This document shows positions 33,248-42,243 of a stretch of DNA of 64,000 nucleotides, in pieces. This DNA comes from Streptomyces cyaneofuscatus (GTDB lineage: Bacteria > Actinomycetota > Actinomycetes > Streptomycetales > Streptomycetaceae). Position numbers and translations under genes: made by a program. The notes under the pieces were generated by a model that saw only the letters and a program-made list of their open reading frames with translations, had not been told where the DNA came from and did no database searches. The stretch lies in assembly GCF_000718135.1 (NCBI RefSeq), contig NZ_JOEM01000001.1, positions 186,001 through 250,000 on the forward strand, in the 5' to 3' direction. Every line of letters begins with the position of its first letter. The stretch's first letter is position 1.

Positions 33248-33456
33248 GACATTCCCCCCGCTCGGTCGTTGCTGGCGAGAGAGAAATTGTCACAACGATG
33301 AGCATCGCCAATAGTCACCGATGTCATGACTCATACATGCGCGCGATCCATGCGGACCGCACCGCCGATCGGTGATTTCCCTGGTGCGGGCAGGGGCGCG
33401 CGCGGGGCGTGTTCGGCCCGCGGCGCACAACAGCCCGTCCCCGTCCAGGTACGGAA

Positions 33457-34434
33457 TCAGCCTGCCGCGCGCACCAGCCCGTCCCCCGCGGCGGTACGGA
33501 AATAGAGCACGGACCGTCCGTCCCTGCGGCGGCGCACCAGTCCCGCGTCCAGCAGAACCCGCAGGTGGCGCCCGACGGACCCCAGCCCCTGGCCGGTCAG
33601 CGCCACGAGCTGGGTCGTGTTGAGCGGCGAGGCCAGCAGGACCAGGACGCCCGCCCGCGCCGGGCCGATCAGCGCGCCGAGCGCCTGCGGTACGGGGGCA
33701 CGCCCGGTGTCGGCGAGCACGCCCGCGCACGGGTAGACGACGCCGTAGCGGTGCGGGATGTCCCAGCAGACCCAGCCCACGTCGGCGGTGACGGGGGTGA
33801 ACACCAGCTGGGCGCCGCCCAGTTCGCGCGGCGGGTTGTCGTACGTGTTGATCTGGAGCCGGCTCTCCCCCAGCCACCGCATCCCCGGCCGCATCCCGTC
33901 GAGCGCCTGCGCCCAGCCGCCCCGGCTCAACTGGGCGGCCCGGGCGATCACATCGGCCTCCAGGACCCGGCGCCGGGCGGGCCACTCCGGCTCCACGGCA
34001 CGCGTCCACACCCACTCCAGGACATCGGCGCTGCGCCCCGCCAGGTCGTCCCGGTCCAGCGCGGCGGGCAGCGGCCGGCGCAGCGCCACGGCGAGCTCGG
34101 CGCGGGCCCGCTCGGGCGGGGTCGCCCGGACCCGCGCCAGCTCCTGGGCGAAGGTGTCCGGCTCCTGTCCGGCGGGCGGGGGCACGGGGGCGGGGGTGAG
34201 GAAGTCGGCGCTCCAGCGGGGGGTGAGGGCGGCGCGGACGATCCGGGCGGAGAGCGGCTCCTCGGACTGCCGGCGCCGGTAGGCGGGCAGCCACCGCTCC
34301 AGCCAGGCGCGCTCGCGCGGATGCGCGGCGACGGCCCGCTCCAGGGTGCGCAGGCTCGCCACCGTCTCGGCCAGCGGCGAGACGACGAAGCGGCTGGTGG
34401 CGAGGGTGTCCGTGCTGATCTGCCACCAGCCCAC
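33457..34434 (-). CDS. ArsR-like winged-helix transcriptional regulator (DUF5937-type)
   Basis: About 325 residues from the GTG at 34434 (VGWWQISTDTLATSRFVVSPLAETVASLR). An N-terminal regulatory region of about 230 residues is followed by a C-terminal winged helix: ALGALIGPARAGVLVLLASPLNTTQLVALTGQGLGSVGRHLRVLLDAGLVRRRRDGRSVLYF. This is the Streptomyces family in which an ArsR-type domain is fused to DUF5937. It is divergent from an MFS transporter, and two identical-core palindromes lie between them, 24-67 bp before its start. It is probably the repressor of itself and the exporter. Confidence 0.82.
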   Translation of the reverse strand: MGWWQISTDTLATSRFVVSPLAETVASLRTLERAVAAHPRERAWLERWLPAYRRRQSEEPLSARIVRAALTPRWSADFLTPAPVPPPAGQEPDTFAQELARVRATPPERARAELAVALRRPLPAALDRDDLAGRSADVLEWVWTRAVEPEWPARRRVLEADVIARAAQLSRGGWAQALDGMRPGMRWLGESRLQINTYDNPPRELGGAQLVFTPVTADVGWVCWDIPHRYGVVYPCAGVLADTGRAPVPQALGALIGPARAGVLVLLASPLNTTQLVALTGQGLGSVGRHLRVLLDAGLVRRRRDGRSVLYFRTAAGDGLVRAAG

Positions 34435-34457
34435 GGCCCGCCCCCGGATCCTCGGTG

Positions 34458-34501
34458 TTTCGCCTGCCCGCGAAAGAGTGATGTTTCGCCTGCTCGCGAA
34501 A
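34458..34501. promoter_or_regulatory. Twin operators TTTCGC-N6-GCGAAA
   Basis: Palindromes at 34458-34475 and 34484-34501 have identical arms and lie inside a 26-bp direct repeat. The 26-bp centre distance places them on nearly the same face of DNA. They sit between the divergent regulator and MFS genes and overlap the likely promoter region. Confidence 0.75.
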
Positions 34502-34540
34502 GAGTAACGAGCCCGGAGAGCGCCCCCGCACACTCCGCTG

Positions 34541-35800
34541 ATGCGCACCTACCGCGAACTCTTCCGCACCCCGGAGTTCCTCCCCTTCTTCACGACCGTC
34601 TCCGTGCAGGTGGCGGCGCAGACCGCGACCGGCCTCGCCCTCGGCACCCTCGTGTACGCCTCGACCGGCTCACCGCTGCTGTCGGCGCTGGCCATGTTCG
34701 GCCCGTCCCTGGCGCAGGTCGCCGGGGCGCTCACGCTGCTGTCGGCGGCGGACCGGCTGCCGCCGCGCGCCACGCTGACCGGCCTGGCGCTGCTGTTCGC
34801 GCTCGGCACCGGCGTACAGGCCGTCCCCGGGCTGCCGCTGTGGGCCGCCTTCGCGGTCCTGCTGACCCTCGGGGTGGCCTCCTCGCTGGGCGGCGGGGTG
34901 CGGTACGGGCTGCTCAACGAGATCCTGCCCCGGCACGGCTTCCTGCTCGGCCGCTCGGTGCTCAACATGTCCGTCGGCACCATGCAGATCGCCGGGTTCG
35001 CGGTGGGCGGGGTGCTGGTGACCGCGCTCTCGGCACGCGGCACGCTGCTGGTGGGGGCGGGGCTGTACGTCGTCGCGGCCGCCCTCGCCCGCTTCGGGCT
35101 CACCGCCCGGCCGCCCCGCGCCACCGGCCGGGCCTCGGTCCGGGAGACCTGGCGGACCAACGCGCTCCTCTGGTCGTCCGCACCCCGCCGCTCCGTCTAC
35201 CTCGCCCTGTGGGTGCCCAACGGGCTGGTGGTGGGATGCGAGTCCCTCTACATCGCCTACGCGCCCGGGCACGCGGGGCTCCTCTTCGCCTGCGGGGCCC
35301 TGGGGATGCTGGCCGGGGACACGCTGGTGGGCCGGTTCGTACCGGGGCGGTGGCGCGCCCGGCTCGGCGCTCCGCTGCGGCTGCTGCTGGCCGCCCCGTA
35401 CCTGCTGTTCGCCCTGGACCCCGGGGTGCCGGCGGCGGTGGTCGCGGTGGTGCTGGCGAGCGTCGGGTTCAGCGCGAGCCTGCTGCTCCAGGAACGGCTG
35501 ATGGCCCTGACACCGGAGGAGCTGAGCGGGCACGCGCTGGGGCTGAGCTCCTCGGGGATGCTGGCGATGCAGGGCGTGGGCGCGGCCCTCGCGGGGTCCG
35601 TCGCCCAGCTGACCTCGCCCGGGACCGGGATGGCGGCGGTCGCGGTGCTCTCGCTGGCGGTGACGGTGGCCCTGGCGCCGGGGCTGCGGGCGGGACGCGG
35701 GCCGGAGGCGGCAGGCAGACTGCAGGGGGACGGATCACCCGACGGAACACCCGACGCACCACCCCGTACGAAGGAAACGAAGGAGACGACGACCTCGTGA
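34541..35800 (+). CDS. MFS transporter
   Basis: 419 residues with about 11-12 hydrophobic segments and a charged, disordered C-terminus (PEAAGRLQGDGSPDG, PPRTKETKETTTS). The N-terminus MRTYRELFRTPEFLPFFTTVSVQVAAQTATGLALGTLVY is characteristic of the Streptomyces MFS family encoded beside ArsR/DUF5937 regulators. The canonical GxLaDRxGrR loop is weak (LSAADRLPPRATL). The substrate is unknown, and export of a toxic compound is the usual assumption. The twin operators lie 40-83 bp upstream. Its stop overlaps the acetyltransferase GTG (GTGA). Confidence 0.86.
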   Translation: MRTYRELFRTPEFLPFFTTVSVQVAAQTATGLALGTLVYASTGSPLLSALAMFGPSLAQVAGALTLLSAADRLPPRATLTGLALLFALGTGVQAVPGLPLWAAFAVLLTLGVASSLGGGVRYGLLNEILPRHGFLLGRSVLNMSVGTMQIAGFAVGGVLVTALSARGTLLVGAGLYVVAAALARFGLTARPPRATGRASVRETWRTNALLWSSAPRRSVYLALWVPNGLVVGCESLYIAYAPGHAGLLFACGALGMLAGDTLVGRFVPGRWRARLGAPLRLLLAAPYLLFALDPGVPAAVVAVVLASVGFSASLLLQERLMALTPEELSGHALGLSSSGMLAMQGVGAALAGSVAQLTSPGTGMAAVAVLSLAVTVALAPGLRAGRGPEAAGRLQGDGSPDGTPDAPPRTKETKETTTS

Positions 35801-36435
35801 CCAGCCAGGACACCCCCAACTCCCCCGAGAACGCAGCGAAGAAGACGCCGCGCAGCCAGCGCGAGGCCATGCTCGCGGGCGAGCTCTACCTCGCCGACGA
35901 CCCGGAGATCGCGGCGGACGCCCTGCGCTCGGCGCTGCTGAACGAGCGCTTCAACGCCACGTCGGCCGGCGACCCCGAGGCCCGCCGCGCCGCGCTGGCC
36001 GAGCTGCTGGGCGAGCTGGGCGAGGGCGCCGAGATCCGCCCGCCGCTGCGGGTGGACTACGGGCACCGGACCACGGTGGGCCCGCGCACGTTCGTGAACT
36101 TCGGGGCGGTGTTCCTGGACGTCGCCCGCATCACGATCGGCGCCGACGTCCAGATGGGCCCGAACGTCCAGCTCCTCACCCCGACCCACCCCATCGACCC
36201 GGAACCGCGCCGCGCCAAGTGGGAGGCCGCGCAGCCGATCACGATCGGGGACAACGTGTGGCTGGGCGGCGGGGCGATCGTCTGCCCGGGGGTGTCCATC
36301 GGGGAGAACACGGTGGTCGGGGCGGGCGCGGTGGTCGCGAAGGACCTGCCGGCGAACGTGGTCGCGGTGGGCAATCCGGCCCGGGTGATCCGGAAGATCG
36401 GCGAGGGGACGGAGGCGGGGCCGGGGGCTTCGTAA
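35797..36435 (+). CDS. Sugar O-acetyltransferase (maltose/galactoside acetyltransferase family)
   Basis: 212 residues from the GTG at 35797. The N-terminal Mac domain reads REAMLAGELYLADDPEIAADALRSALLNERFNAT. A left-handed beta-helix follows: RPPLRVDYGHRTTVGPRTFVNFGAVFLDVARITIGADVQMGPNVQLLTPTHPID, then PITIGDNVWLGGGAIVCPGVSIGENTVVGAGAVV. The catalytic His is the one in TPTHPID. It transfers acetyl from acetyl-CoA to a sugar or similar acceptor. It is translationally coupled to the MFS gene, so acetylation and efflux may serve one detoxification unit (inference). Confidence 0.92.
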   Translation: MTSQDTPNSPENAAKKTPRSQREAMLAGELYLADDPEIAADALRSALLNERFNATSAGDPEARRAALAELLGELGEGAEIRPPLRVDYGHRTTVGPRTFVNFGAVFLDVARITIGADVQMGPNVQLLTPTHPIDPEPRRAKWEAAQPITIGDNVWLGGGAIVCPGVSIGENTVVGAGAVVAKDLPANVVAVGNPARVIRKIGEGTEAGPGAS

Positions 36436-36448
36436 CCGTAAAGCCGGA

Positions 36449-36484
36449 GTCGTGGACCGGGCCGGACCGAGCCGGGTCCACGAC
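36449..36484. terminator. Terminator hairpin
   Basis: GTCGTGGACC (36449-36458) pairs with GGTCCACGAC (36475-36484). It lies between the convergent acetyltransferase and DUF4265 genes, 10 bp from the latter's stop. Confidence 0.8.
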
Positions 36485-36493
36485 CCCGGGCCC

Positions 36494-37039
36494 CTAAGCC
36501 GCCCGCCAAGCCTCCGTGGCGCACGAGACCTCGAAGTGCCACCACCCCTCCTCCTCGCCCCGGACGAGCAGCTCCTTGATCGCCCGGAGGTCCGCACCGC
36601 CCGGCACGGTGAACGCGACCAGCGGGAAGTCCGCGCTGAAGACCTCGCCACCCAGCCCGAACGGAGCGAGCCGCTCGTGCACGGCGCGGGCGTCCCGCCC
36701 GAGCGGACCGTCCGGCAGGGGCAGCACCCGTACCGTGCAGTTCCCCGAGTCGGCCACCCGTCCGGTGGACCAGTGCACCCCGTCCGCGTCGGTCGTGAAC
36801 CGTACGGTCTCGCCCTCGGCGACCCCGTCCTGGAGGAAGGGCACGTTGTCGACCCGGGCGGTGTCGGCGCTCAGCCGGGTCGCCCACAGCCCCTCGGTCT
36901 CGTACGGCAGCCAGTCCTCGCGCGGGACGAAGCGGAACCAGACCTTGATCCGCCGGCCGGCGTCAGGAGACGGGCGCTCATCGCGGGGCGGGCGCTCGTC
37001 TCGGGACGGGCGCGGCGGACCGGCGTCGGGCGAGCTCAT
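36494..37039 (-). CDS. DUF4265 domain protein
   Basis: 181 residues from the ATG at 37039 (MSSPDAGPPRPSRDERPPRD). The first 35 residues are disordered, with a repeated RDERP. The domain begins with IKVWFRFVPREDWLPYETEGLWATRLSADTARVDNVPFLQDGVAEGE and ends EEEGWWHFEVSC, the DUF4265 pattern. The function is unknown. It is divergent from the broken beta-helix gene and convergent with the acetyltransferase. Confidence 0.82.
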   Translation of the reverse strand: MSSPDAGPPRPSRDERPPRDERPSPDAGRRIKVWFRFVPREDWLPYETEGLWATRLSADTARVDNVPFLQDGVAEGETVRFTTDADGVHWSTGRVADSGNCTVRVLPLPDGPLGRDARAVHERLAPFGLGGEVFSADFPLVAFTVPGGADLRAIKELLVRGEEEGWWHFEVSCATEAWRAA

Positions 37040-37233
37040 GGCCCCATGGTCCCCCCTGCGCCGGACACCCGCTCGTCCGGCACCGCGCCGCCGGGGCCAC
37101 GGCACCCACGCGGGACATCAGTTCATGAAGTCAACGAGCGCCCCAACTGCCCGCGAAATCGGTCAATCGCCGCACCGCTGACGTCAGTTGTTGCGAAACA
37201 GGCCCCTCGCGCGAGACGCATCACGCACAACTC

Positions 37234-37263
37234 TTGACGCGTACAGGCCCACCGGGGAAACAT
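37234..37263 (+). promoter_or_regulatory. Candidate promoter TTGACG-N18-AAACAT
   Basis: TTGACG at 37234-37239 is a good -35. AAACAT at 37258-37263 is a weak -10. The predicted start of transcription near 37270 abuts the palindrome at 37272. Confidence 0.4.
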
Positions 37264-37271
37264 CACCGTAA

Positions 37272-37289
37272 CGAGAGAGCGCTCTCTCG
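37272..37289. promoter_or_regulatory. 18-bp perfect palindrome, LacI-type operator
   Basis: CGAGAGAGC followed by GCTCTCTCG. The GAGCGCTC centre matches the form of Streptomyces LacI-family sugar operators such as the CebR box TGGGAGCGCTCCCA (memory). It lies 70 bp before the secreted beta-helix gene, consistent with carbohydrate control. Confidence 0.7.
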
Positions 37290-37359
37290 CATTCTCCCCA
37301 CAGGCGCTCTCCCGCCCGTCCGTCGTGCACGCGTACCACGACCCAGGAGACGTACCTTC

Positions 37360-38966
37360 ATGCATGCTCCCCCCACCGCACCGCGCTCCGCACCCCGCAG
37401 GCACCGCCGCTCCAGAGCTCTCGGGTTCGCCGCGCTCGCCGTATCACTGCTCATGGCCGTCCCCACCGCCCAGACAGCGTTCGGCGAAGAGTCCCAGAAG
37501 GACAGAAAGGTCCAGGCCGCCGTCCCCGGCGGCGGTGACCTCGGACCCAACGTCCACGTCTTCGACCCGTCCACGCCCGACATCCAGGGCAAGGTCGACG
37601 AGATCTTCAAGAAGCAGGAGTCCGCGCAGTTCGGCCTCGACCGCTACGCGCTGCTGTTCAAGCCGGGCACGTACGACAACATCAACGCGCAGATCGGGTT
37701 CTACACCTCGATCGCGGGCCTCGGGCTCAACCCGAACGACACCACGTTCAACGGCGATGTGACGGTCGACGCGGGCTGGTTCGACGGGAACGCCACGCAG
37801 AACTTCTGGCGCTCGGCGGAGAACCTGACGCTGAACCCGGTCTCCGGCACCAACCGCTGGGCGGTCTCCCAGGCCGCGCCCTTCCGCCGGATGCACGTCA
37901 AGGGCGGGCTGAACCTGGCGCCCGACGGGTACGGCTGGGCCAGCGGCGGCTACATCGCGGACAGCAGGATCGACGGCCAGGTCGGGCCGTACTCCCAGCA
38001 GCAGTGGTACACCCGCGACAGCTCGGTGGGCGGCTGGGGCAACGGCGTCTGGAACATGACGTTCTCCGGCGTCGAGGGCGCCCCGGCCAACAGCTTCCCG
38101 GAGCCGCCGTACACGACGCTCGACACCACCCCCATCTCCCGCGAGAAGCCCTTCCTCTACCTCGACGGTGCCGACTACAAGGTCTTTGTCCCGGAGAAGC
38201 GGGAGAACGCCCGCGGCACGTCCTGGGCGAACGGCACGCCGGCGGGCGAGTCGATCCCGCTGGACCAGTTCTACGTGGTGAAGGAGGGGGCGGACGCCGC
38301 CACCATCAACGCGGCCGTGGAACAAGGCCTGCACCTGCTCTTCACACCCGGCGTCTACCACATCGACGAGACCATCAACATCGACCGCCCCGACACGGTG
38401 GCCCTCGGCATCGGCCTCGCGACGATCATCCCGGACAACGGGGTGACGGCGATCAAGGTCGGTGACGTATCCGGTGTGAAGCTCGCGGGCCTCCTGGTCG
38501 ACGCGGGCCCGGTGAACTCCGAGACGCTGATCGAGGTCGGCCCGGAGAACGCCTCGGCCGACCACGCGGCCGACCCCACCTCGCTCCAGGACGTGTTCGT
38601 ACGGATCGGCGGCGCGGGCCCCGGCAAGGCGACCACGAGCATCGTCGTCAACAGCGACGACGTGATCATCGACCACACCTGGGTGTGGCGCGCGGACCAC
38701 GGCGAGGGCTGGGGCTGGGAGACCAACCGGGCCGACTACGGCGTCCGCGTCAACGGTGACGACGTGCTGGCGACCGGGCTGTTCGTCGAACACCCATCGT
38801 GCAGGGGCACGGCTTCAAGGCACCGGTGAAGCCCGGAGTGAAGTTCCACAGCCTGATCGTGGTCTCGCTGGGCGGCAACGGCCAGTACGAGCACGTGATC
38901 AACGAGACCGGATCCCCGACGTCCGGCACGGAGACCACCCCCTCGCAGGTGGTGAACTTCCCGTAA
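37360..38966 (+). pseudogene. Secreted right-handed beta-helix protein (GH87-like / 'adenylyl cyclase' annotation), frameshifted
   Basis: The ATG at 37360 has CCAGGAGA upstream. A signal peptide (RSRALGFAALAVSLLMAVPTAQTAFG) leads into a repeat-rich chain: NVHVFDPSTPDIQGKVDEIF, FKPGTYDNINAQIGFYTSIAGLG, TSIVVNSDDVIIDHTWVWRADHGEGWGWETN. This is the Streptomyces family often mislabelled adenylyl cyclase or coagulation factor 5/8 protein. After TGLFVEH (to about 38793) the frame runs into 12 foreign codons and a stop at 38827. Protein-like sequence resumes in another frame with GHGFKAPVKPGVKFHSLIVV and ends QVVNFP at 38966. Homologues, from memory, have about 60 more residues here, so an out-of-frame deletion is likely. 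Confidence 0.75.
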
Positions 38967-39055
38967 TCGCGGGACCTGTGCGGGACATGTACGGGAGCGG
39001 GGTCCGGCTGCTGATGAGCGCCGGGCCCCGCTCCGCCGCGCCTCCCCCCGTGCCC

Positions 39056-39259
39056 TCAGGTCCGTCCGTACCGGATGGTGTGATCGGCGAACTTGGTGAC
39101 GGTGGGCCGGGTGCGGCTGATGGTGCGCAGGAAGTCCTCGGTGGTGGGCTGCGCCCGGGTCCCGGTGTCGAGGGTGCGCTCGAAGACGGCCTGGGCGACG
39201 GTCCGGGCGGCCTGCTTGATGTCGGCGGGGGTGAACCCCTCGCTGGCGTCGGCGAGGAA
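39056..39259 (-). pseudogene. C-terminal remnant of an AAA+ ATPase
   Basis: Reading leftward from 39259, 67 residues look coding: FLADASEGFTPADIKQAART, VAQAVFERTLDTGTRAQPTT, then EDFLRTISRTRPTVTKFADH and TIRYGRT before a stop at 39056. SEGFTPADIKQAAR is the lid-helix (sensor 2) region of classical AAA proteins. Upstream the frame enters the terminator hairpin at 39266-39298 and loses all similarity, so Walker A and B are gone and no start is available. Confidence 0.6.
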
Positions 39260-39265
39260 CGGCCG

Positions 39266-39298
39266 CGGCCCCCGCCCGGGGTGTCCGGGCGGGGGCCG
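39266..39298 (-). terminator. Terminator of the Gly/Pro-rich membrane-protein gene
   Basis: CGGCCCCCGCCCGG (39266-39279) pairs perfectly with CCGGGCGGGGGCCG (39285-39298) around a 5-nt loop. It lies 26 bp past the stop of the minus-strand gene ending at 39324. Confidence 0.85.
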
Positions 39299-39323
39299 TC
39301 GAGGGTGTTCATGGCCGGGAGGC

Positions 39324-41534
39324 TCAGCCCTCGCCGGTCAGGTTGATGGTGACCGTGCGCTCCGCCGGGGTCTTGCCGGTCAGCGCCGTCTTCATCGCCT
39401 GGGCCACGTCGTCGGCGTCGACCTGGTGCTTCGTGCCGTCGGCCTTGACCGCCTCGATGCCGTCGAAGACACCGTCCAGGAGGGTGTTGATCGCTTCCTT
39501 GTCGTAGACGTCGACCAGCCGGCCGTCGACGGCCTTCATGGAGAGGATCTGCGGCAGCGAACGCGCCGGGCCGAACTGGATCTGCTTCGGGCCCGCCTTG
39601 ATGGTGATCAGGTCGGACATCGCGGGCTCCGCGAACTCCTTCATCGCCCGGGTCAGTTCGGCCTGGGTGATGGTGGGCTCCCGGGTGGCGACGGGCAGTT
39701 CGACCACCCGCGCCTGACCGGTCTGCACCTGGGCACGGTAGGCGTCGCGGACGGAGATCAGCGACTGGCCGACGTCGAGGGTCTTGCCGGGCTTGCCCGG
39801 CACCGCGACCGCCTTGTTCGGCTCGAACCGGACCGTGCCGTCCTGGGACGAACCGGCAACACCCGCCAGATCGGTCAGCGCGACGCCGAGCTTCTCCTCG
39901 TCGACCGGGATCACCGGGTCGGCCGTGCGCGCCCCGCCGAACAGCGAGCCGATCACGGAGACCGGGTTGTAGTCGCTGCCCGCGGCGCCGCGCACGGTCT
40001 CCTGGCTGTCCAGGACCAGACCGGCCTTTGCCGGGTCCAGCTTCTGCTCCTTGCCGTCCACCGACAGCGTCAGCGGCGCCTGGGAACGCTCGCCGAGAGC
40101 GGCCTCCAGCTTGGTGACCGCCTCCTCCTTCGTGCCGCCGCCGATGTCGACGCCGAGCACCGTGGTGCCCTTGGGGACCTCGGAGTGGTTCAGCAGGAGC
40201 CCGGCGCCGTAGGCGATGCCGAGCAGCACGATCGCGGCCACGCCGAGGAGGACCAGCTTGGAGCGGCCCTTCTTCGCGGGGGCGGGTGCGGGAGGCGTCG
40301 GCGCGGGGCGCGCGGCGGAGCGGCCGGGCACGGGCGCACCCGGGCCGCCGGGTCCGTCGGGGCCGCCGGCGAACGGATCACCGGAGCCGCCGGAGGCACC
40401 CGGGCCGCCCGGGCCGCCGGGGAAGGGACCGGCCGGGAACGGGCCGCCGGGGCCGCCCGGGCCGCCCGGCCTGCCCGGGAACGTCGAGCGGGGCTCACTG
40501 GGCACCACGGGGATGCCGCTGGTCAGCGTGTCGCCCGAGACATGACCGCCGGGGCCGGAGTCGGGCGCCGGGGACTGCGGCGTCAGGATCGCGGTGTCGT
40601 CGGAGAGCCGGGGCGGTACGCCGCCGGGGGCGCCCGGGACCATCGAGCCGGGGCCGCCGAGTCCGGGGACGCCGTCGAGGTTGGGGGTCAGGGCCGAGGT
40701 GCCGGTGACCGGGCCCGTCGTGGGGCCGGACGGGCCGGGCGTACCGGGCGTACGGATCCCGGAGTCGGGCGTGGAGCGCGGGCCCGCGCCGGGGGGCTCC
40801 GTGCTGTAGCCGTCCAGGGCGCTGCCGGAGCCTCCGGGGCCGGGGAAACCGGAACCGGAAGGGCCGGGGCCGTCACCGGGGCGCGGCGCGGCGTCCGAGA
40901 AGTACGGCAGGTCGGGACGCGGCCGGCCGGCGTCGTCGGACCCGCCACCCGGGCCGGCCGAACCCGCACCGGGCGCCCCACCGGAACCCGGCGCACCGCC
41001 CGTACCGGAAGCGGGTGCGGGCGCCGGTGCCGGGCTCTTGCGCGGGGCGAACCAGTCGCTGCCGCTCTTCGCCTTGGCCGGCTCGTCCGCGGAGGCGGAG
41101 GACGGCTCGGTGGAGCTGCCGCCGTCCCGGGGCTGCGCGGGAGGCGGGGAGGCCGGGCCGCCGGACGCACCGGTTCCGGCCGACGCGCCGGCCGTCAGGC
41201 CCGACGGCGCGGACGGTGGCGTGCCGGGGCGCGGAGTGCTGCCGGTGCGCTCCGCGTCGGGGCGGCCGGTGGCGATGTCGCTCTCGGCCATCGGCGTACG
41301 CATCACGACCGGCGGGATGGGACGCGACCCGGGGATGTTGATCCGGATGCGCGTCGTCAGCGTCGTCTCGGTCTTCGGCTCTTCGGGCCGGGGCGGATCG
41401 ACGGATTCCGGGGTCTCGTCCGAGCCGGCCGGCGACGAATACTGGCGGGATCCGTACGGCGGCGTACCCGACGGGTACGCGGCTCCACCGCGCCCCTGGG
41501 GCCCGGAGGACGAACTGTCAGTTTCACGACTCAA
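39324..41534 (-). CDS. Membrane protein with long Gly/Pro-rich cytoplasmic region and VanW/PG-binding-4-like exterior
   Basis: 736 residues. Residues 1 to about 430 are disordered and rich in Gly, Pro, Ser and Ala, with collagen-like GPGGPGG runs near 360-410. One membrane helix follows (KLVLLGVAAIVLLGIAYGAGLLL, about 438-460). The outer domain contains GTTVLGVDIGGGTKEEAVTKLEAAL, the start of a peptidoglycan-binding-4/YoaR-like domain. A second copy-like part follows near 560-640, and the chain ends TVTINLTGEG. It probably links envelope and cytoplasm; the role is unknown. The start ATG is clear, and a strong terminator follows. Confidence 0.8.
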   Translation of the reverse strand: MSRETDSSSSGPQGRGGAAYPSGTPPYGSRQYSSPAGSDETPESVDPPRPEEPKTETTLTTRIRINIPGSRPIPPVVMRTPMAESDIATGRPDAERTGSTPRPGTPPSAPSGLTAGASAGTGASGGPASPPPAQPRDGGSSTEPSSASADEPAKAKSGSDWFAPRKSPAPAPAPASGTGGAPGSGGAPGAGSAGPGGGSDDAGRPRPDLPYFSDAAPRPGDGPGPSGSGFPGPGGSGSALDGYSTEPPGAGPRSTPDSGIRTPGTPGPSGPTTGPVTGTSALTPNLDGVPGLGGPGSMVPGAPGGVPPRLSDDTAILTPQSPAPDSGPGGHVSGDTLTSGIPVVPSEPRSTFPGRPGGPGGPGGPFPAGPFPGGPGGPGASGGSGDPFAGGPDGPGGPGAPVPGRSAARPAPTPPAPAPAKKGRSKLVLLGVAAIVLLGIAYGAGLLLNHSEVPKGTTVLGVDIGGGTKEEAVTKLEAALGERSQAPLTLSVDGKEQKLDPAKAGLVLDSQETVRGAAGSDYNPVSVIGSLFGGARTADPVIPVDEEKLGVALTDLAGVAGSSQDGTVRFEPNKAVAVPGKPGKTLDVGQSLISVRDAYRAQVQTGQARVVELPVATREPTITQAELTRAMKEFAEPAMSDLITIKAGPKQIQFGPARSLPQILSMKAVDGRLVDVYDKEAINTLLDGVFDGIEAVKADGTKHQVDADDVAQAMKTALTGKTPAERTVTINLTGEG

Positions 41535-41709
41535 AGCAGGTTCTCCCGATTGGCTCCGCCGCCCGTACTTCCCCCATGCCGCAGGCCAGGGGACGGCTCG
41601 GCGCGCGCACCACCATACTGGCCGCCGCCGTAGGACACTCCGCGACCGGGAGAAACCTCCACCTCGGCATCACACCTGTGGGGGGCATTCCGGGCGCGGA
41701 CTTAGCACT

Positions 41710-42243
41710 TCAGATACCGGACCGGCCGTTACGGGTGGCTGATTGCGGCACTTTGGAGGTGGTGGCGCACATCACAGCGACGGCGGTTCCGCCGAGCATG
41801 AAGAGCACCAGGCCGAGTTCGTCGCCGAAGACGTAGTCGCCTTCCGGCCGGCCGGACAGCAGGAGGAACACGGTGATGAACCAGCCGACCGCGGGCGCGA
41901 GTGCGCCGATCTGGGTGCCGGTCAGGATCCGGCCGCCGTAGAAGAGGCCCGCCGACCCGGCCAGCGCGATGATCAACCCGCCCGGGAACCAGGCCGCTTG
42001 GATGAGCGTCCCGGCGAGCGCGACGAGGGCGCCGAGCACCGCGAGCCCGAAGTAGGCCGCGATCCGGGCCGGGTTCGGCCGCGCGGTGAAGCCGGTGGAC
42101 TCGGGCACCCGGGGCGGGGCGTTGGTACGTGGTGCGTTGCTGCTGGAGGCAGTGCCGGAGGCCTTACCGCGTGCGCCGGCGCGTGGCCCGTCGGTGCGCG
42201 GCGCCCGGGCGCGGTCACGGCCCTTGCCGGGGTTCGTGCTCAT
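41710..42243 (-). CDS. DUF6113 family membrane protein
   Basis: 177 residues from the ATG at 42243 ([20 protein letters not shown]). About 60 disordered basic residues precede four hydrophobic segments: [56 protein letters not shown] and [20 protein letters not shown]. The ATG overlaps the mshB stop by 4 bp (ATGA). The gene after mshB encodes the same kind of protein in other actinobacteria (Rv1171-like, memory). No function is known. Confidence 0.82.
   Translation of the reverse strand: MSTNPGKGRDRARAPRTDGPRAGARGKASGTASSSNAPRTNAPPRVPESTGFTARPNPARIAAYFGLAVLGALVALAGTLIQAAWFPGGLIIALAGSAGLFYGGRILTGTQIGALAPAVGWFITVFLLLSGRPEGDYVFGDELGLVLFMLGGTAVAVMCATTSKVPQSATRNGRSGI

Noticed and set aside
31400..33301. 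A 633-codon plus-strand frame inside amfT
   Set aside because: Antisense shadow of the synthetase; Gly/Arg/Val repeats only.
40216..40545. A collagen-like 109-residue plus-strand ORF
   Set aside because: It mirrors the Gly/Pro-rich repeat of the membrane-protein gene on the other strand; GGC/GCC repeats encode Gly/Pro or Ala/Gly in both directions.
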